10,126 bases of DNA from Actinomycetota bacterium (lineage in GTDB: Bacteria > Actinomycetota > Actinomycetes > Mycobacteriales > Micromonosporaceae), in the NCBI GenBank assembly GCA_005885115.1, contig VAXX01000075.1, positions 1 through 10,126 on the forward strand, written 5' to 3'. The notes beneath the pieces are model-generated. The model was given only the letters and a program-made list of their open reading frames with translations. It ran no database searches and had not been told where the DNA came from. Both the position numbers and the translations under genes were made by a program. This document shows, in pieces, positions 1 to 6,569 of this stretch (the first letter of the stretch is position 1; each line of letters starts with the position of its first letter).

Positions 1-1444
1 ATGCGGGCTTCGGAGTCGAGCTGGATGTACCCGCCGCCGCCGCGGACGATGCTCGCCGCCGTCGCCAGGCCCAGCCCCGCGGCGGTCGGCTTGGTGGTGA
101 AGAACGGTTCGAAGGCGCGCGCCCGGGTCTCCGGGTCCATCCCCGCCCCGGTATCCGCGATGACCAGCCGGACGAACCGCCCGCTCGTCGCCGGATCGTC
201 GAGCTGACCCGGCTCAATATCGACGTTCGTCGCCTGGATCGTCAGTACCCCGCCGCGCGGCATCGCGTCGCGGGCGTTCGCCGCGAGGTTGACCAGGGCC
301 TGCTCCAGCGGACCGCGTTCGGCCCGGACGGCGGCGACGTCGGCGTCGGCGCTGATGTTGAGCTGGATGTGCTCGCCGAGGGTACGGCTGAGCAACTGCT
401 TGATGTCGTCGAGCAGGTCCGTCACGGATACCGTGACCACCCGGCCACCGCCCCGGCCGAAGGCCAGTAGCTGGTGGGCCAGCGCCCGACCCCGTACCGC
501 CGCGTCCACGATCTCGGTCGCCAGCCGGTGCTCGGTCGAGTCCGGTACCGCCTCCCCGGCGATCACCTCCGCCGACCCGGCCACCACGGTCAGCAGATTG
601 TTGAAGTCGTGGGCGATCCCGCCGATGAGCTGGCCGAGGCTGTCCAGGCGGCGCAGGTGGTCCAGCTGGCGCTTGAGCCCGCGCGCCTGGATCCGGTCGG
701 TCACGTCGGTGACCATGCACAGCGACCCGTCCGGCTGGCCGTGCTCGCCGGGTAGCGGCCCGGCGGACACCTGTACCCAGCGGACCGCCCCGTCCGGCCG
801 GACCAGCCGGGTCTCGAACACCCCGCACCGGCCGTCCCGGCACTCGGCCAGCCACCGGGACAGCTCGGTCTGGCCGGAGCGGTCCAGGAAGCCGTGCAGC
901 GGGGCCCCGAGCAGCTTCTCCCGGCGCAGCCCGAGCAGGTGCGGATCCGCCGGTACCGCTCCTCGGAGACGTGTACCCGCTCGGCCGCCCGCGCGCCCTT
1001 GAGAGCCAGCGCCAGTTCCCCGGCGATGTCCCAGGCGAGGTCGACCTCCTCGTCGCTGTACCCGGAGCCCGGCGTGGTCCGGGCCAGCACGAGGTACCCC
1101 AGGTAGGCGTTGTCGGCGACGATCGGGCACAGCACGCCGGCGGCCACCTCGGCGGCGGTCAGCGCATCGGGGGGCAGCGCGACCGGTTCCCGGAAGGTCG
1201 GCAGCACCACGGCCAACTCAAGCCGTTCGGCGATCGCGTGCGCCCTGCCGGGCTCGGGATGCTGCATGGTCAGCGGCTCGTACCCGCCGTCCGCGCGGAT
1301 CAGCCGGACCCCGGCGCAGTCGCCGATCAGCTCGGTCGCGGCCCGCGCCGCGATGTTCACCACGGCGTCGACGCGGTCGGCCGCCGCGGTCAACGCCAAC
1401 GACAGATCGGCCAACGCATGACCGGGCCACGCCAGCACACCCAT
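1..1444 (-). pseudogene. GAF-PAS sensor histidine kinase, frameshifted and cut by the window edge
   Basis: Two open frames together give one kinase. The first, from ATG 1444 (or GTG 1453), encodes 167 residues: a GAF-like domain (about 10-155) ending in the linker SEERYRR, which normally opens a PAS domain. Coding quality collapses after codon 946-944. It resumes in another frame at 941 with HLLGLRREKLLG, the middle of a PAS domain, then ETRLVRPDGAVRWVQ and VTDVTDR, a GGIAHDFNNLL phospho-acceptor box (His codon at 611-609), an N-box LVNLAANARD (Asn codon at 278-276), a DTGAGMD G1 box (about 155-138) and GLGLATA at about 79-62, running off the window. This is an NtrB-like kinase class, apparently cytosolic, with no membrane segment. 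Roughly 25 residues of early PAS are missing as well as the frame. That points to a deletion rather than a single-base slip, though an assembly error is possible. No strong Shine-Dalgarno is visible; a leaderless start at 1444 is plausible. It is divergent from the stressosome operon. Confidence 0.75.
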
Positions 1445-1533
1445 GGCACACACTATTAACGAGAAATCGGGTGTAAGTGGGCTAATCCCGGTAACGTCGG
1501 CGACAGGGATCGCGTTCGCGACGGGGGCTGACG
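1445..1533. promoter_or_regulatory. Divergent intergenic region between sensor kinase and stressosome operon
   Basis: This short gap separates two divergent signalling transcripts and is the most AT-containing stretch nearby. On the minus strand, TAGTGT (1455-1450) fits the actinobacterial TANNNT -10 form and lies five bases before ATG 1444, as in leaderless transcripts. On the plus strand, TAACGT (1492-1497) also fits TANNNT and lies about 37 bases before ATG 1534. No convincing TTGACA-like -35 was found for either, and no clear sigma-B-type pair. A small inverted repeat TCGCG-TT-CGCGA (1510-1521) lies before the plus-strand start and could be an operator. All assignments here are by eye and weak. 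Confidence 0.3.
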
Positions 1534-2361
1534 ATGGCGTATGGGGGAGTCGCGGTGGACGGCGACCTGTCCAACTACCAGCAGATGATCGAGAGCATCA
1601 CCGAGTACGAGGTGATCCGGCTGGACCGGGACGGCACGATCCGGACCTGGAGCCACGGGGCGCGCCGGCTCAAGCAGTACACCGCCGACGAGGTCATCGG
1701 TCGACACGTGTCGATGTTCTACACCGAGGAGGACGCCCGGGCCGGGCTCGCCGACCGGGAGCTGTCCGCCGCGGTACGCGACGGTCGCTTCGAGACCGAG
1801 GGCTGGCGGATGCGCAAGGACGGCAGCCGGTTCTGGGCCAACGTCATCATCAGCCCGATCGTGGACGAGAGCCAGGAGCTGGTCGGCTTCGTCAAGGTCA
1901 CCCGCGACCTGACCGAACGGCGCGAGCAGGAGCGGCTGGTCCAGCGCCAGCGCGACGAGATCCTGGAGCTGTCCACGCCGGTGATCCAGGTGTGGGACAA
2001 GGTGCTGGTGTTGCCGGTGATCGGGACGCTGGACAGCATGCGCGCCGCCCGGCTGACCGAGGGTCTGCTGGAGCGGATCGCGCTGGAGCAGGCCGAGGTG
2101 GTCATCCTCGACATCAGCGGGGTACCGGCGATCGACACCGACGTGGCCCAGCACCTGCTCAAGACCGTCGAGGCCGCCCGGCTGATGGGCACCGAGAGCA
2201 TCCTGTCCGGGGTACGCCCGGAGACCGCCCAGGCCATCGTGCACCTGGGCATCGAGCTGGGTACCCTGCGCAGCCGCAACAGCCTGCGCGACGCCCTGCA
2301 ACTGGCGCTGCGCCTGGTCGGCACCGACGCGCTCGCGGAACGGGAAAGCATCCATGCCTGA
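1534..2361 (+). CDS. RsbR-like stressosome scaffold (PAS-STAS)
   Basis: 275 residues. A PAS domain (about 15-128) carries the widespread signature FETEGWRMRKDGSRFWANV and ends in KVTRDLTERR. A short helical linker (128-147) leads to a C-terminal STAS domain (148-265). The STAS part resembles Bacillus RsbRA closely in DISGVPAIDT, ARLMGTESILSGVRPE and IVHLGIEL. T202 sits at the first conserved phospho-threonine (T171 of RsbRA), while the second (T205) appears to be A234. RsbR proteins co-assemble with RsbS into the stressosome, and the N-terminal domain senses the signal. The PAS lacks the NCRFLQ-type LOV cysteine motif, so flavin photochemistry is unlikely; the ligand is unknown. It is the first gene of a five-gene overlapping operon. 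ATG 1534 has GGGGG six bases upstream. In-frame GTG 1555, with GGGGGAG five bases upstream, is a strong alternative start and costs seven residues. Confidence 0.92.
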   Translation: MAYGGVAVDGDLSNYQQMIESITEYEVIRLDRDGTIRTWSHGARRLKQYTADEVIGRHVSMFYTEEDARAGLADRELSAAVRDGRFETEGWRMRKDGSRFWANVIISPIVDESQELVGFVKVTRDLTERREQERLVQRQRDEILELSTPVIQVWDKVLVLPVIGTLDSMRAARLTEGLLERIALEQAEVVILDISGVPAIDTDVAQHLLKTVEAARLMGTESILSGVRPETAQAIVHLGIELGTLRSRNSLRDALQLALRLVGTDALAERESIHA

Positions 2362-2731
2362 CGAGGTGCCCATCATGCGGATGGGACCGAACCTGCTGGT
2401 GACGCTCCAGGGCAACCTGGAGGACACCACCGTGGAGCAGATCGAACGGGCGGTGACCCACGAGGTGGCCCGGTACGCCTCCACCGGCGTACTCATCGAC
2501 GTCAGTGGACTGTCCATTGTGGACTCGTTCGTGGCCCGGGTGATCGCCCGGCTGGTCGCCATGGTCCGGCTGCTCGGTGCCGACGCGACGATCGTGGGAC
2601 TCCAGCCGGCCGTGGCCATCACGCTGGTGGAGCTGGGCGTACCGATGGGGCATGTGCGCACCGCCCGCAACGCCGAACAGGGCATGGCGCGGCTGCGCGC
2701 GCTGCGCCGCGAACGTGTCGATTCGGCATGA
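2354..2731 (+). CDS. rsbS: RsbS-like STAS protein (stressosome core)
   Basis: 125 residues, essentially one STAS domain, close to the usual RsbS length. The motif DVSGLSIVDSFVARVI contains the serine (S58 here) that RsbT phosphorylates in Bacillus RsbS (S59). It is followed by the family-typical QPAVAITLVELG. In known systems RsbS builds the stressosome core with RsbR, holds RsbT inactive, and releases it when phosphorylated. The start ATG lies inside the end of the rsbR-like gene (8-base overlap) and has a GGGAAAG purine stretch about six bases upstream, implying translational coupling. Codons 54-57 (SIVD) contain a 13-base inverted repeat with the rare codon ATT, seen again in the hybrid kinase gene. 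The assignment is firm at family level; whether it regulates a sigma factor or another output is not shown here. Confidence 0.93.
   Translation: MPDEVPIMRMGPNLLVTLQGNLEDTTVEQIERAVTHEVARYASTGVLIDVSGLSIVDSFVARVIARLVAMVRLLGADATIVGLQPAVAITLVELGVPMGHVRTARNAEQGMARLRALRRERVDSA
2512..2524. repeat. 13-base inverted repeat GTCCATTGTGGAC, copy 1
   Basis: Perfect arms GTCCA and TGGAC flank TTG. The repeat is inside the RsbS-like gene and encodes part of SIVD with the uncommon Ile codon ATT. Immediately upstream, TGGAC-T-GTCCA adds a third alternating half-site (2507-2516). An identical 14-base string (GTCCATTGTGGACT) recurs at 5131-5144. Function is unknown; it may be a protein-binding site or a chromosome-wide iterated palindrome. 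Confidence 0.6.
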
Positions 2732-3147
2732 CCCTCATGACCGCCGCCCCAGCCGTCCGCATCGCCGTCAACGGCGAGGCGGATCTGCTGCGGGTGCGGT
2801 CGGCGCTGCGCGCCCAGGCGCAGCTCGCCGGGCTGCGGCTGACCGCGGAGACCAAGCTGGTCACCGCCGGCAGCGAGCTGGCCAGAAACATCGTCCGGTA
2901 CGCCACGTACGGGCAGGGCGTCGTGGACATCGAGCTGCTCACGATGGGCGAGCGCAGCGGCGTACGGGCGGTCTTCGTCGACCACGGCCCGGGGATCCCC
3001 GACCTGGACGCGGCCCTGCGCGACGGGTGGAGTACGGGCGGCAGCCTCGGGCTCGGGCTGCCCGGCGCGCGGCGCCTGGTCGACGAGTTCAGCATCGAGT
3101 CGGGAGCCACCGGCACGACGGTGGCGATCGAGCAATGGTCCCGCTGA
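2728..3147 (+). CDS. rsbT: RsbT-like serine/threonine switch kinase
   Basis: 139 residues, a single GHKL-type ATPase domain, close to RsbT length. The ATP-binding boxes are visible: N-box ELARNIVRYA (N54), G1 DHGPGIPD (D85), and a glycine-rich GGSLGLGLPGARRLVDEF (104-121) followed by GTTV. In characterised systems RsbT phosphorylates the RsbS serine and the RsbR threonine. It is then released from the stressosome to activate a downstream partner (RsbU in Bacillus). No RsbU is present here, and the hybrid histidine kinase further along the operon is the obvious candidate partner. The start ATG overlaps the preceding stop as ATGA; a second ATG at 2737 is possible. Position between rsbS and an rsbX-like gene, rather than next to rsbV or a sigma factor, supports RsbT over RsbW. 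Confidence 0.9.
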   Translation: MTLMTAAPAVRIAVNGEADLLRVRSALRAQAQLAGLRLTAETKLVTAGSELARNIVRYATYGQGVVDIELLTMGERSGVRAVFVDHGPGIPDLDAALRDGWSTGGSLGLGLPGARRLVDEFSIESGATGTTVAIEQWSR

Positions 3148-4136
3148 GGCAGTCCAGCCACGACCGGTTCCGGATAACCGCCGAGGCGGACGTCGGCGCG
3201 GTACGCCGGGCCGTCGCCGGGTACGCCGACCAGGTGCACGCGACCCCGGCCGGCCGGGGCCGCGCTGAGCTGGTCGCCACGGAACTGGCCACCAACCTCG
3301 TCCGCCATGCCGATCCCGGTGGCTTCGTGCTGGTCCGGCCGGTACCGCCGGACGGGGTCGAGCTGCTCGCGGTGGACCACGGTCCGGGCATCGCCGATCC
3401 GGCCGCCGCGATCGACGGGCGTACCCCGACTCCGTACGGGCTGGGCCGGGGCCTGGCCGCGGTCCGGCGCGCGTCGGCGGAGTTCGACCTGTACACCGAG
3501 CCGGGCCGGGGCACCGTCGTGCTGTCCCTGGTCGGGGTCACCGGGACGGTACCCGCCCCGCGTACCTGGGCCGGACTGTCCGTCGCGGTCGCCGAGGTGT
3601 GCGGGGACGGCTGGGCGGTGGCCCCGGTACCGGACGGGCTCGCGGTGGTCGTGGTCGACGGGCTCGGGCACGGCGTGGCCGCGTCGGTCGCGGCGGACGC
3701 CGCGATCGACGCGTTCGCCAAGGACCCGGCGGACCTGACCGGGTACCCGGGCCGGGCCAACGATCTCATGCGCCCCACCCGGGGCGGCGCGGTCGCGGTG
3801 TGCCGGCTACGCCCCGACCGGGTCGAGTACCTGTCGGTCGGCAACGTCAACGGCCGGGTGGTCAACGTCGCCGACGAGCGGGGCATGGTCGGTACCAGCG
3901 GTACGGTCGGGCTCAACGCGGTACCGCCCCGGGTCCGGCAGGCCAGCCTCGGCTGGGCGCCCGGCGGCGTACTCGTGCTGTGGACCGACGGGCTGACCAG
4001 CCGGGTACAGGTGTCCGAGCGCCCCGGCCTGCTCGCGCACCATCCCGCGGTGGTCGCCGCCACCCTGTACCGGCAGCACAGCCGGGAACGGGACGACGCG
4101 ACGATCGTCGTCCTGCGCCATCCGGAGCGGCGATGA
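3135..4136 (+). CDS. Fused RsbT/RsbW-like ATPase and SpoIIE/PP2C phosphatase (RsbX position)
   Basis: 333 residues in two domains. Residues 10-133 are a second GHKL ATPase with [10 protein letters not shown] (N54), DHGPGIAD (D81), [13 protein letters not shown] and GRGTVVLSL. Residues 145-330 are a PP2C-type phosphatase with [10 protein letters not shown] (D175), [15 protein letters not shown] (D285) and [11 protein letters not shown] (D320, D321), which are the expected metal-binding acidic positions. Bacillus RsbX, which dephosphorylates RsbS and RsbR to reset the stressosome, is the phosphatase alone; here a kinase-like domain is fused upstream. The first domain is shorter than RsbT but keeps the ATP boxes, so it may still bind ATP. 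ATG 3135 overlaps the rsbT-like gene by 13 bases, and the ATPase fold begins about ten residues in, supporting that start. Actinobacteria have many such ATP-binding SpoIIE phosphatases; the specific substrates here are inferred from context. Confidence 0.9.
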   Translation: MVPLRQSSHDRFRITAEADVGAVRRAVAGYADQVHATPAGRGRAELVATELATNLVRHADPGGFVLVRPVPPDGVELLAVDHGPGIADPAAAIDGRTPTPYGLGRGLAAVRRASAEFDLYTEPGRGTVVLSLVGVTGTVPAPRTWAGLSVAVAEVCGDGWAVAPVPDGLAVVVVDGLGHGVAASVAADAAIDAFAKDPADLTGYPGRANDLMRPTRGGAVAVCRLRPDRVEYLSVGNVNGRVVNVADERGMVGTSGTVGLNAVPPRVRQASLGWAPGGVLVLWTDGLTSRVQVSERPGLLAHHPAVVAATLYRQHSRERDDATIVVLRHPERR

Positions 4137-6094
4137 CCGATGCCGAACTGGCCCAGCGCCTCGCGGCCAGCGAGGCCGAAGCCGCCGCGCTCCGGCAGGA
4201 GCTGGAGGAGACCAGCCGTGGCCTGATGGCGGTGTACGCCGAGCTGACCCAGCAACGCGAGGAACTGGAGCGCGCCCGTACCGCCGCCGAGCACGCCAGC
4301 CAGGCCAAGGCGGCGTTCCTGGCCAACATGAGCCACGAGATCCGGTCCCCGCTCAACGCCGTACTCGGCTTCACCAGCCTGCTGCTGGACACCACGCTCG
4401 ACGCCGAGCAGGTGGACTACGCCGAGACGATCCGGGCGGCCGGTAACCACCTGCGCGGGGTCATCGACGACATCCTCGACCTGTCGAAGATCGACTCTGG
4501 CCGGTTGGAGCTGGAGCGGATCCCGTTCGACCTGGTGACCTGCGTGGAGGAGGCGGTCGGCATCGTCGCGCCGAAGGCCGAGGAGCAGGGCCTGGCGCTG
4601 GCCGCGCTGTTCCCGCCGGACGCTCCGGTGACGCCGGTCGGCGACCCGGTACGGCTGCGCCAGATCCTGGTGAACCTGCTCTCCAACGCGGTCAAGTTCA
4701 CCCAGCGCGGCGAGGTGAGCGTCGAGGTGGTGGTCGAGCCGGTCGACGCCGCGCGGTGCCGGCTGGCCTTGCGGGTACGCGACACCGGCATCGGTATCCC
4801 CGCCGACTCGGTCGAGAAGATCTTCGCGCCGTTCACCCAGGCGGACACCTCCACGACCCGCAACTTCGGCGGTACCGGCCTGGGCCTGGCGATCTGCCGG
4901 GAACTGTCCACCCGGATGGGCGGCGGGATCACGGTGACCTCGACCGTCGGGGTCGGCTCGACGTTCACCTGCACCGTCGAGGTCGGGCTGGCCGGACCGG
5001 CCCGGCTCGCCGATCCCGGGGACCAGCCGCTGTCCGGACGGCGGATCCTGGTCCGCCACGAGTACCCGGTGGTGGCCGAGTCGATCGCCCGGCACCTGGG
5101 TACCTGGGGAGCCGAGCTGACCACCGATCCGTCCATTGTGGACTGTGCGGTGCTCGGTACGCTCGACTTCGCCCCGGACGTACCGGTGGTGGTGGCCGTA
5201 CCGCTGGCGGTCCGGCGTACCCTGCCGGACTCGGCGCTCGCGGTGTCCGTACCGGTCCGGCGGACCGCGCTGCGCCTGGCCGTCCTGGCCGCCCTCGGGC
5301 AGCACCAGCCCGGCCCGAAGCCGGGTACCCCGAAACCGGCGCCCGGACGGAGCCTGCGCATCCTGGTCGCCGAGGACAACCTGGTCAACCAGCGGGTCGC
5401 CGCGCTCATGCTGGAGCGCCTGGGATACCGGGCGGACCTGGTCGCCGACGGGCAGCAGGCGGTCGCGGCGATGCTCGCGCAGGACTACGACCTCGTCCTC
5501 ATGGATCTGCACATGCCCAGGCTGGACGGCCTCGCGGCGGCCCGGCAGGCGCGGGAACGGCGGCCCGGCAACCGCCCCCGGATCGTGGCGATGACCGCGA
5601 GCGCCACCGACGAGAGCCGCCGGGCGTGCCTTTCCGGCGGCATGGACGACTTCCTGACCAAGCCGGTGGAGCCGGCCGAGCTGGCCCGGGTCGTCGCGGA
5701 CGCGGCCCGGCACGGCGGGAAACGGCGGATCCTGTACGTCGACGACAACCCGATGATCATCGCGCTGGTCGAACGGATCCTGCGCCGGGAACCGGAGCTG
5801 ACCCTGCTCACCGCCGGGCGCGGGGACACCGCGCTGGAGCTGGCCGGCAGGTACCTGCCCGATCTGGTCTTCCTCGACCTGCACCTGCCCGACATGACCG
5901 GTCAGGACCTGCTCAAGCACCTGCGCGCCGACCCGCGTACCCGCACCGTGCCGGCCATCGTGGTCAGCGGCGCGATCTCGGCCGAGGCCGCCGAGGAGCT
6001 CGACCAGCTCGGCGCGGCCGCGATCCTGGCCAAGCCCTTCGAGCCGGCCCAGTTGCGGGCGCTGGTCAGCTCCGGGGCAGCGGATGCAGGGTGA
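4133..6094 (+). CDS. Soluble hybrid histidine kinase with degenerate and two intact receiver domains
   Basis: 653 residues. An N-terminal coiled coil (about 3-60) with no sensor domain or membrane span leads to a HisKA box [16 protein letters not shown] (H68). The ATPase follows, with [13 protein letters not shown] (N185), [15 protein letters not shown] and GGTGLGLAI. Residues 303-388 look like a shrunken receiver: [19 protein letters not shown] aligns with a receiver start, but the acidic pair, phospho-Asp and Lys are gone. Receiver 1 (408-525) has ED415, D458, T488 and K510. Receiver 2 (532-645) has DD537/538, D582, S612 and K634. There is no output or DNA-binding domain and no Hpt domain. 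The start ATG overlaps the phosphatase stop as ATGA, with GGAG five bases upstream. As last gene of the stressosome operon it is the likely output. The lack of a sensor suggests the signal comes from a protein partner. Its 3' end overlaps the convergent phosphoesterase gene by 29 bases. Confidence 0.93.
   Translation: MTDAELAQRLAASEAEAAALRQELEETSRGLMAVYAELTQQREELERARTAAEHASQAKAAFLANMSHEIRSPLNAVLGFTSLLLDTTLDAEQVDYAETIRAAGNHLRGVIDDILDLSKIDSGRLELERIPFDLVTCVEEAVGIVAPKAEEQGLALAALFPPDAPVTPVGDPVRLRQILVNLLSNAVKFTQRGEVSVEVVVEPVDAARCRLALRVRDTGIGIPADSVEKIFAPFTQADTSTTRNFGGTGLGLAICRELSTRMGGGITVTSTVGVGSTFTCTVEVGLAGPARLADPGDQPLSGRRILVRHEYPVVAESIARHLGTWGAELTTDPSIVDCAVLGTLDFAPDVPVVVAVPLAVRRTLPDSALAVSVPVRRTALRLAVLAALGQHQPGPKPGTPKPAPGRSLRILVAEDNLVNQRVAALMLERLGYRADLVADGQQAVAAMLAQDYDLVLMDLHMPRLDGLAAARQARERRPGNRPRIVAMTASATDESRRACLSGGMDDFLTKPVEPAELARVVADAARHGGKRRILYVDDNPMIIALVERILRREPELTLLTAGRGDTALELAGRYLPDLVFLDLHLPDMTGQDLLKHLRADPRTRTVPAIVVSGAISAEAAEELDQLGAAAILAKPFEPAQLRALVSSGAADAG
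5131..5143. repeat. 13-base inverted repeat GTCCATTGTGGAC, copy 2
   Basis: Identical to 2512-2524, with the shared match extending one base further (T). It lies in the degenerate receiver of the hybrid kinase and again encodes SIVD (S334-D337) with ATT for Ile, although the two proteins are unrelated at this point. A chance recurrence of a 14-base string within 2.6 kb is improbable, so the DNA sequence itself may be selected. Confidence 0.6.
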
Positions 6095-6569
6095 CGTCGG
6101 CGAGCGTACCGGCGTCGATGCGCGCGGTCAGGAAGGTGGCCACCGGCTGGCGCCGGCGGTCGGTGGGCGAACCCGGATTGAGCAGCCGCATCCCGCCCGG
6201 CGCCACGGTGTCCCACGGGATGTGGCTGTGCCCGAAGACCAGGACGTCCACCCCCGGAAACCGGGCCGCGCAGCGTACCTCCCGGCCGGTGGCGGCACCG
6301 GTCTCGTGGACCACCGCCAGCCGTACCCCGTCGACGGTCAGCCAGGCCACCTCGGGCAGCCGGGCCCGCAGTGGCGGCCCGTCGTTGTTGCCGTACACGC
6401 CGAGCAGCATCCGGGCCCGGGCCGTCAACCGGTCCAGCAGGTCCACGTGCACCCAGTCACCGGCGTGGATGACCAGGTCGGCGGCGTCGATCGCCTGCCA
6501 CAGCGGTTCGGGCAGGTCACGCGCTCGCGCCGGCAGGTGGGTGTCGGCGGTGATGACCAGCCGGGTCAC
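6066..6569 (-). CDS. Small YfcE/MJ0936-type metallophosphoesterase
   Basis: 167 residues, the usual size for the small calcineurin-like phosphoesterase family. Metal-binding motifs appear in order: ITADTHLP (D9, H11), HAGDWVH (D38), GVYGNND (N61), VVHETG (H88) and FGHSHIP (H114, H116), followed by LLNPGSP (131-135). Family members hydrolyse phosphodiesters or phosphomonoesters with two bound metal ions; the physiological substrate is usually unknown and cannot be read here. The GTG start at 6569 overlaps the preceding gene's TGA as GTGA, and the conserved DTH box sits eight residues in, so a longer upstream start is unlikely. It is the last gene of the carboxypeptidase-hisN operon. Its end overlaps the hybrid kinase end tail-to-tail, leaving no room for a conventional terminator between them. 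Confidence 0.9.
   Translation of the reverse strand: MTRLVITADTHLPARARDLPEPLWQAIDAADLVIHAGDWVHVDLLDRLTARARMLLGVYGNNDGPPLRARLPEVAWLTVDGVRLAVVHETGAATGREVRCAARFPGVDVLVFGHSHIPWDTVAPGGMRLLNPGSPTDRRRQPVATFLTARIDAGTLADVTLHPLPRS

Noticed and set aside
935..950. Programmed ribosomal frameshifting as an explanation for the split sensor kinase.
   Set aside because: There is no slippery homopolymer or heptamer at the junction (local sequence CGGATCCGCACC), and a frame change would not restore the missing first part of the PAS domain.
1445..1533. A sigma-B/sigma-F type promoter in front of the stressosome operon.
   Set aside because: GGGTGT-like and GTAAC-like words occur, but no pair with correct spacing could be assembled.
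1534..1920. LOV-type blue-light sensor in the RsbR-like protein.
   Set aside because: The flavin-binding NCRFLQ cysteine motif is absent; the domain matches the common EGWRxRKDGSRFWANV PAS class instead.
2728..3147. RsbW-type anti-sigma factor rather than RsbT.
   Set aside because: Its place directly after an RsbS homologue and before an RsbX-like phosphatase, with no sigma factor or RsbV nearby, fits RsbT better. The ATPase boxes alone do not distinguish them.
3089..5920. A very long open frame on the minus strand opposite the phosphatase and kinase genes.
   Set aside because: It lacks any recognisable domain and is rich in Arg, Pro, Gly, Gln and Asp in low-complexity patterns. It mirrors plus-strand genes with clear catalytic motifs, which is typical of a high-GC shadow frame.
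6060..6130. Rho-independent terminator between the converging operons.
   Set aside because: The coding ends overlap, and no GC hairpin followed by a T run was found on either strand.
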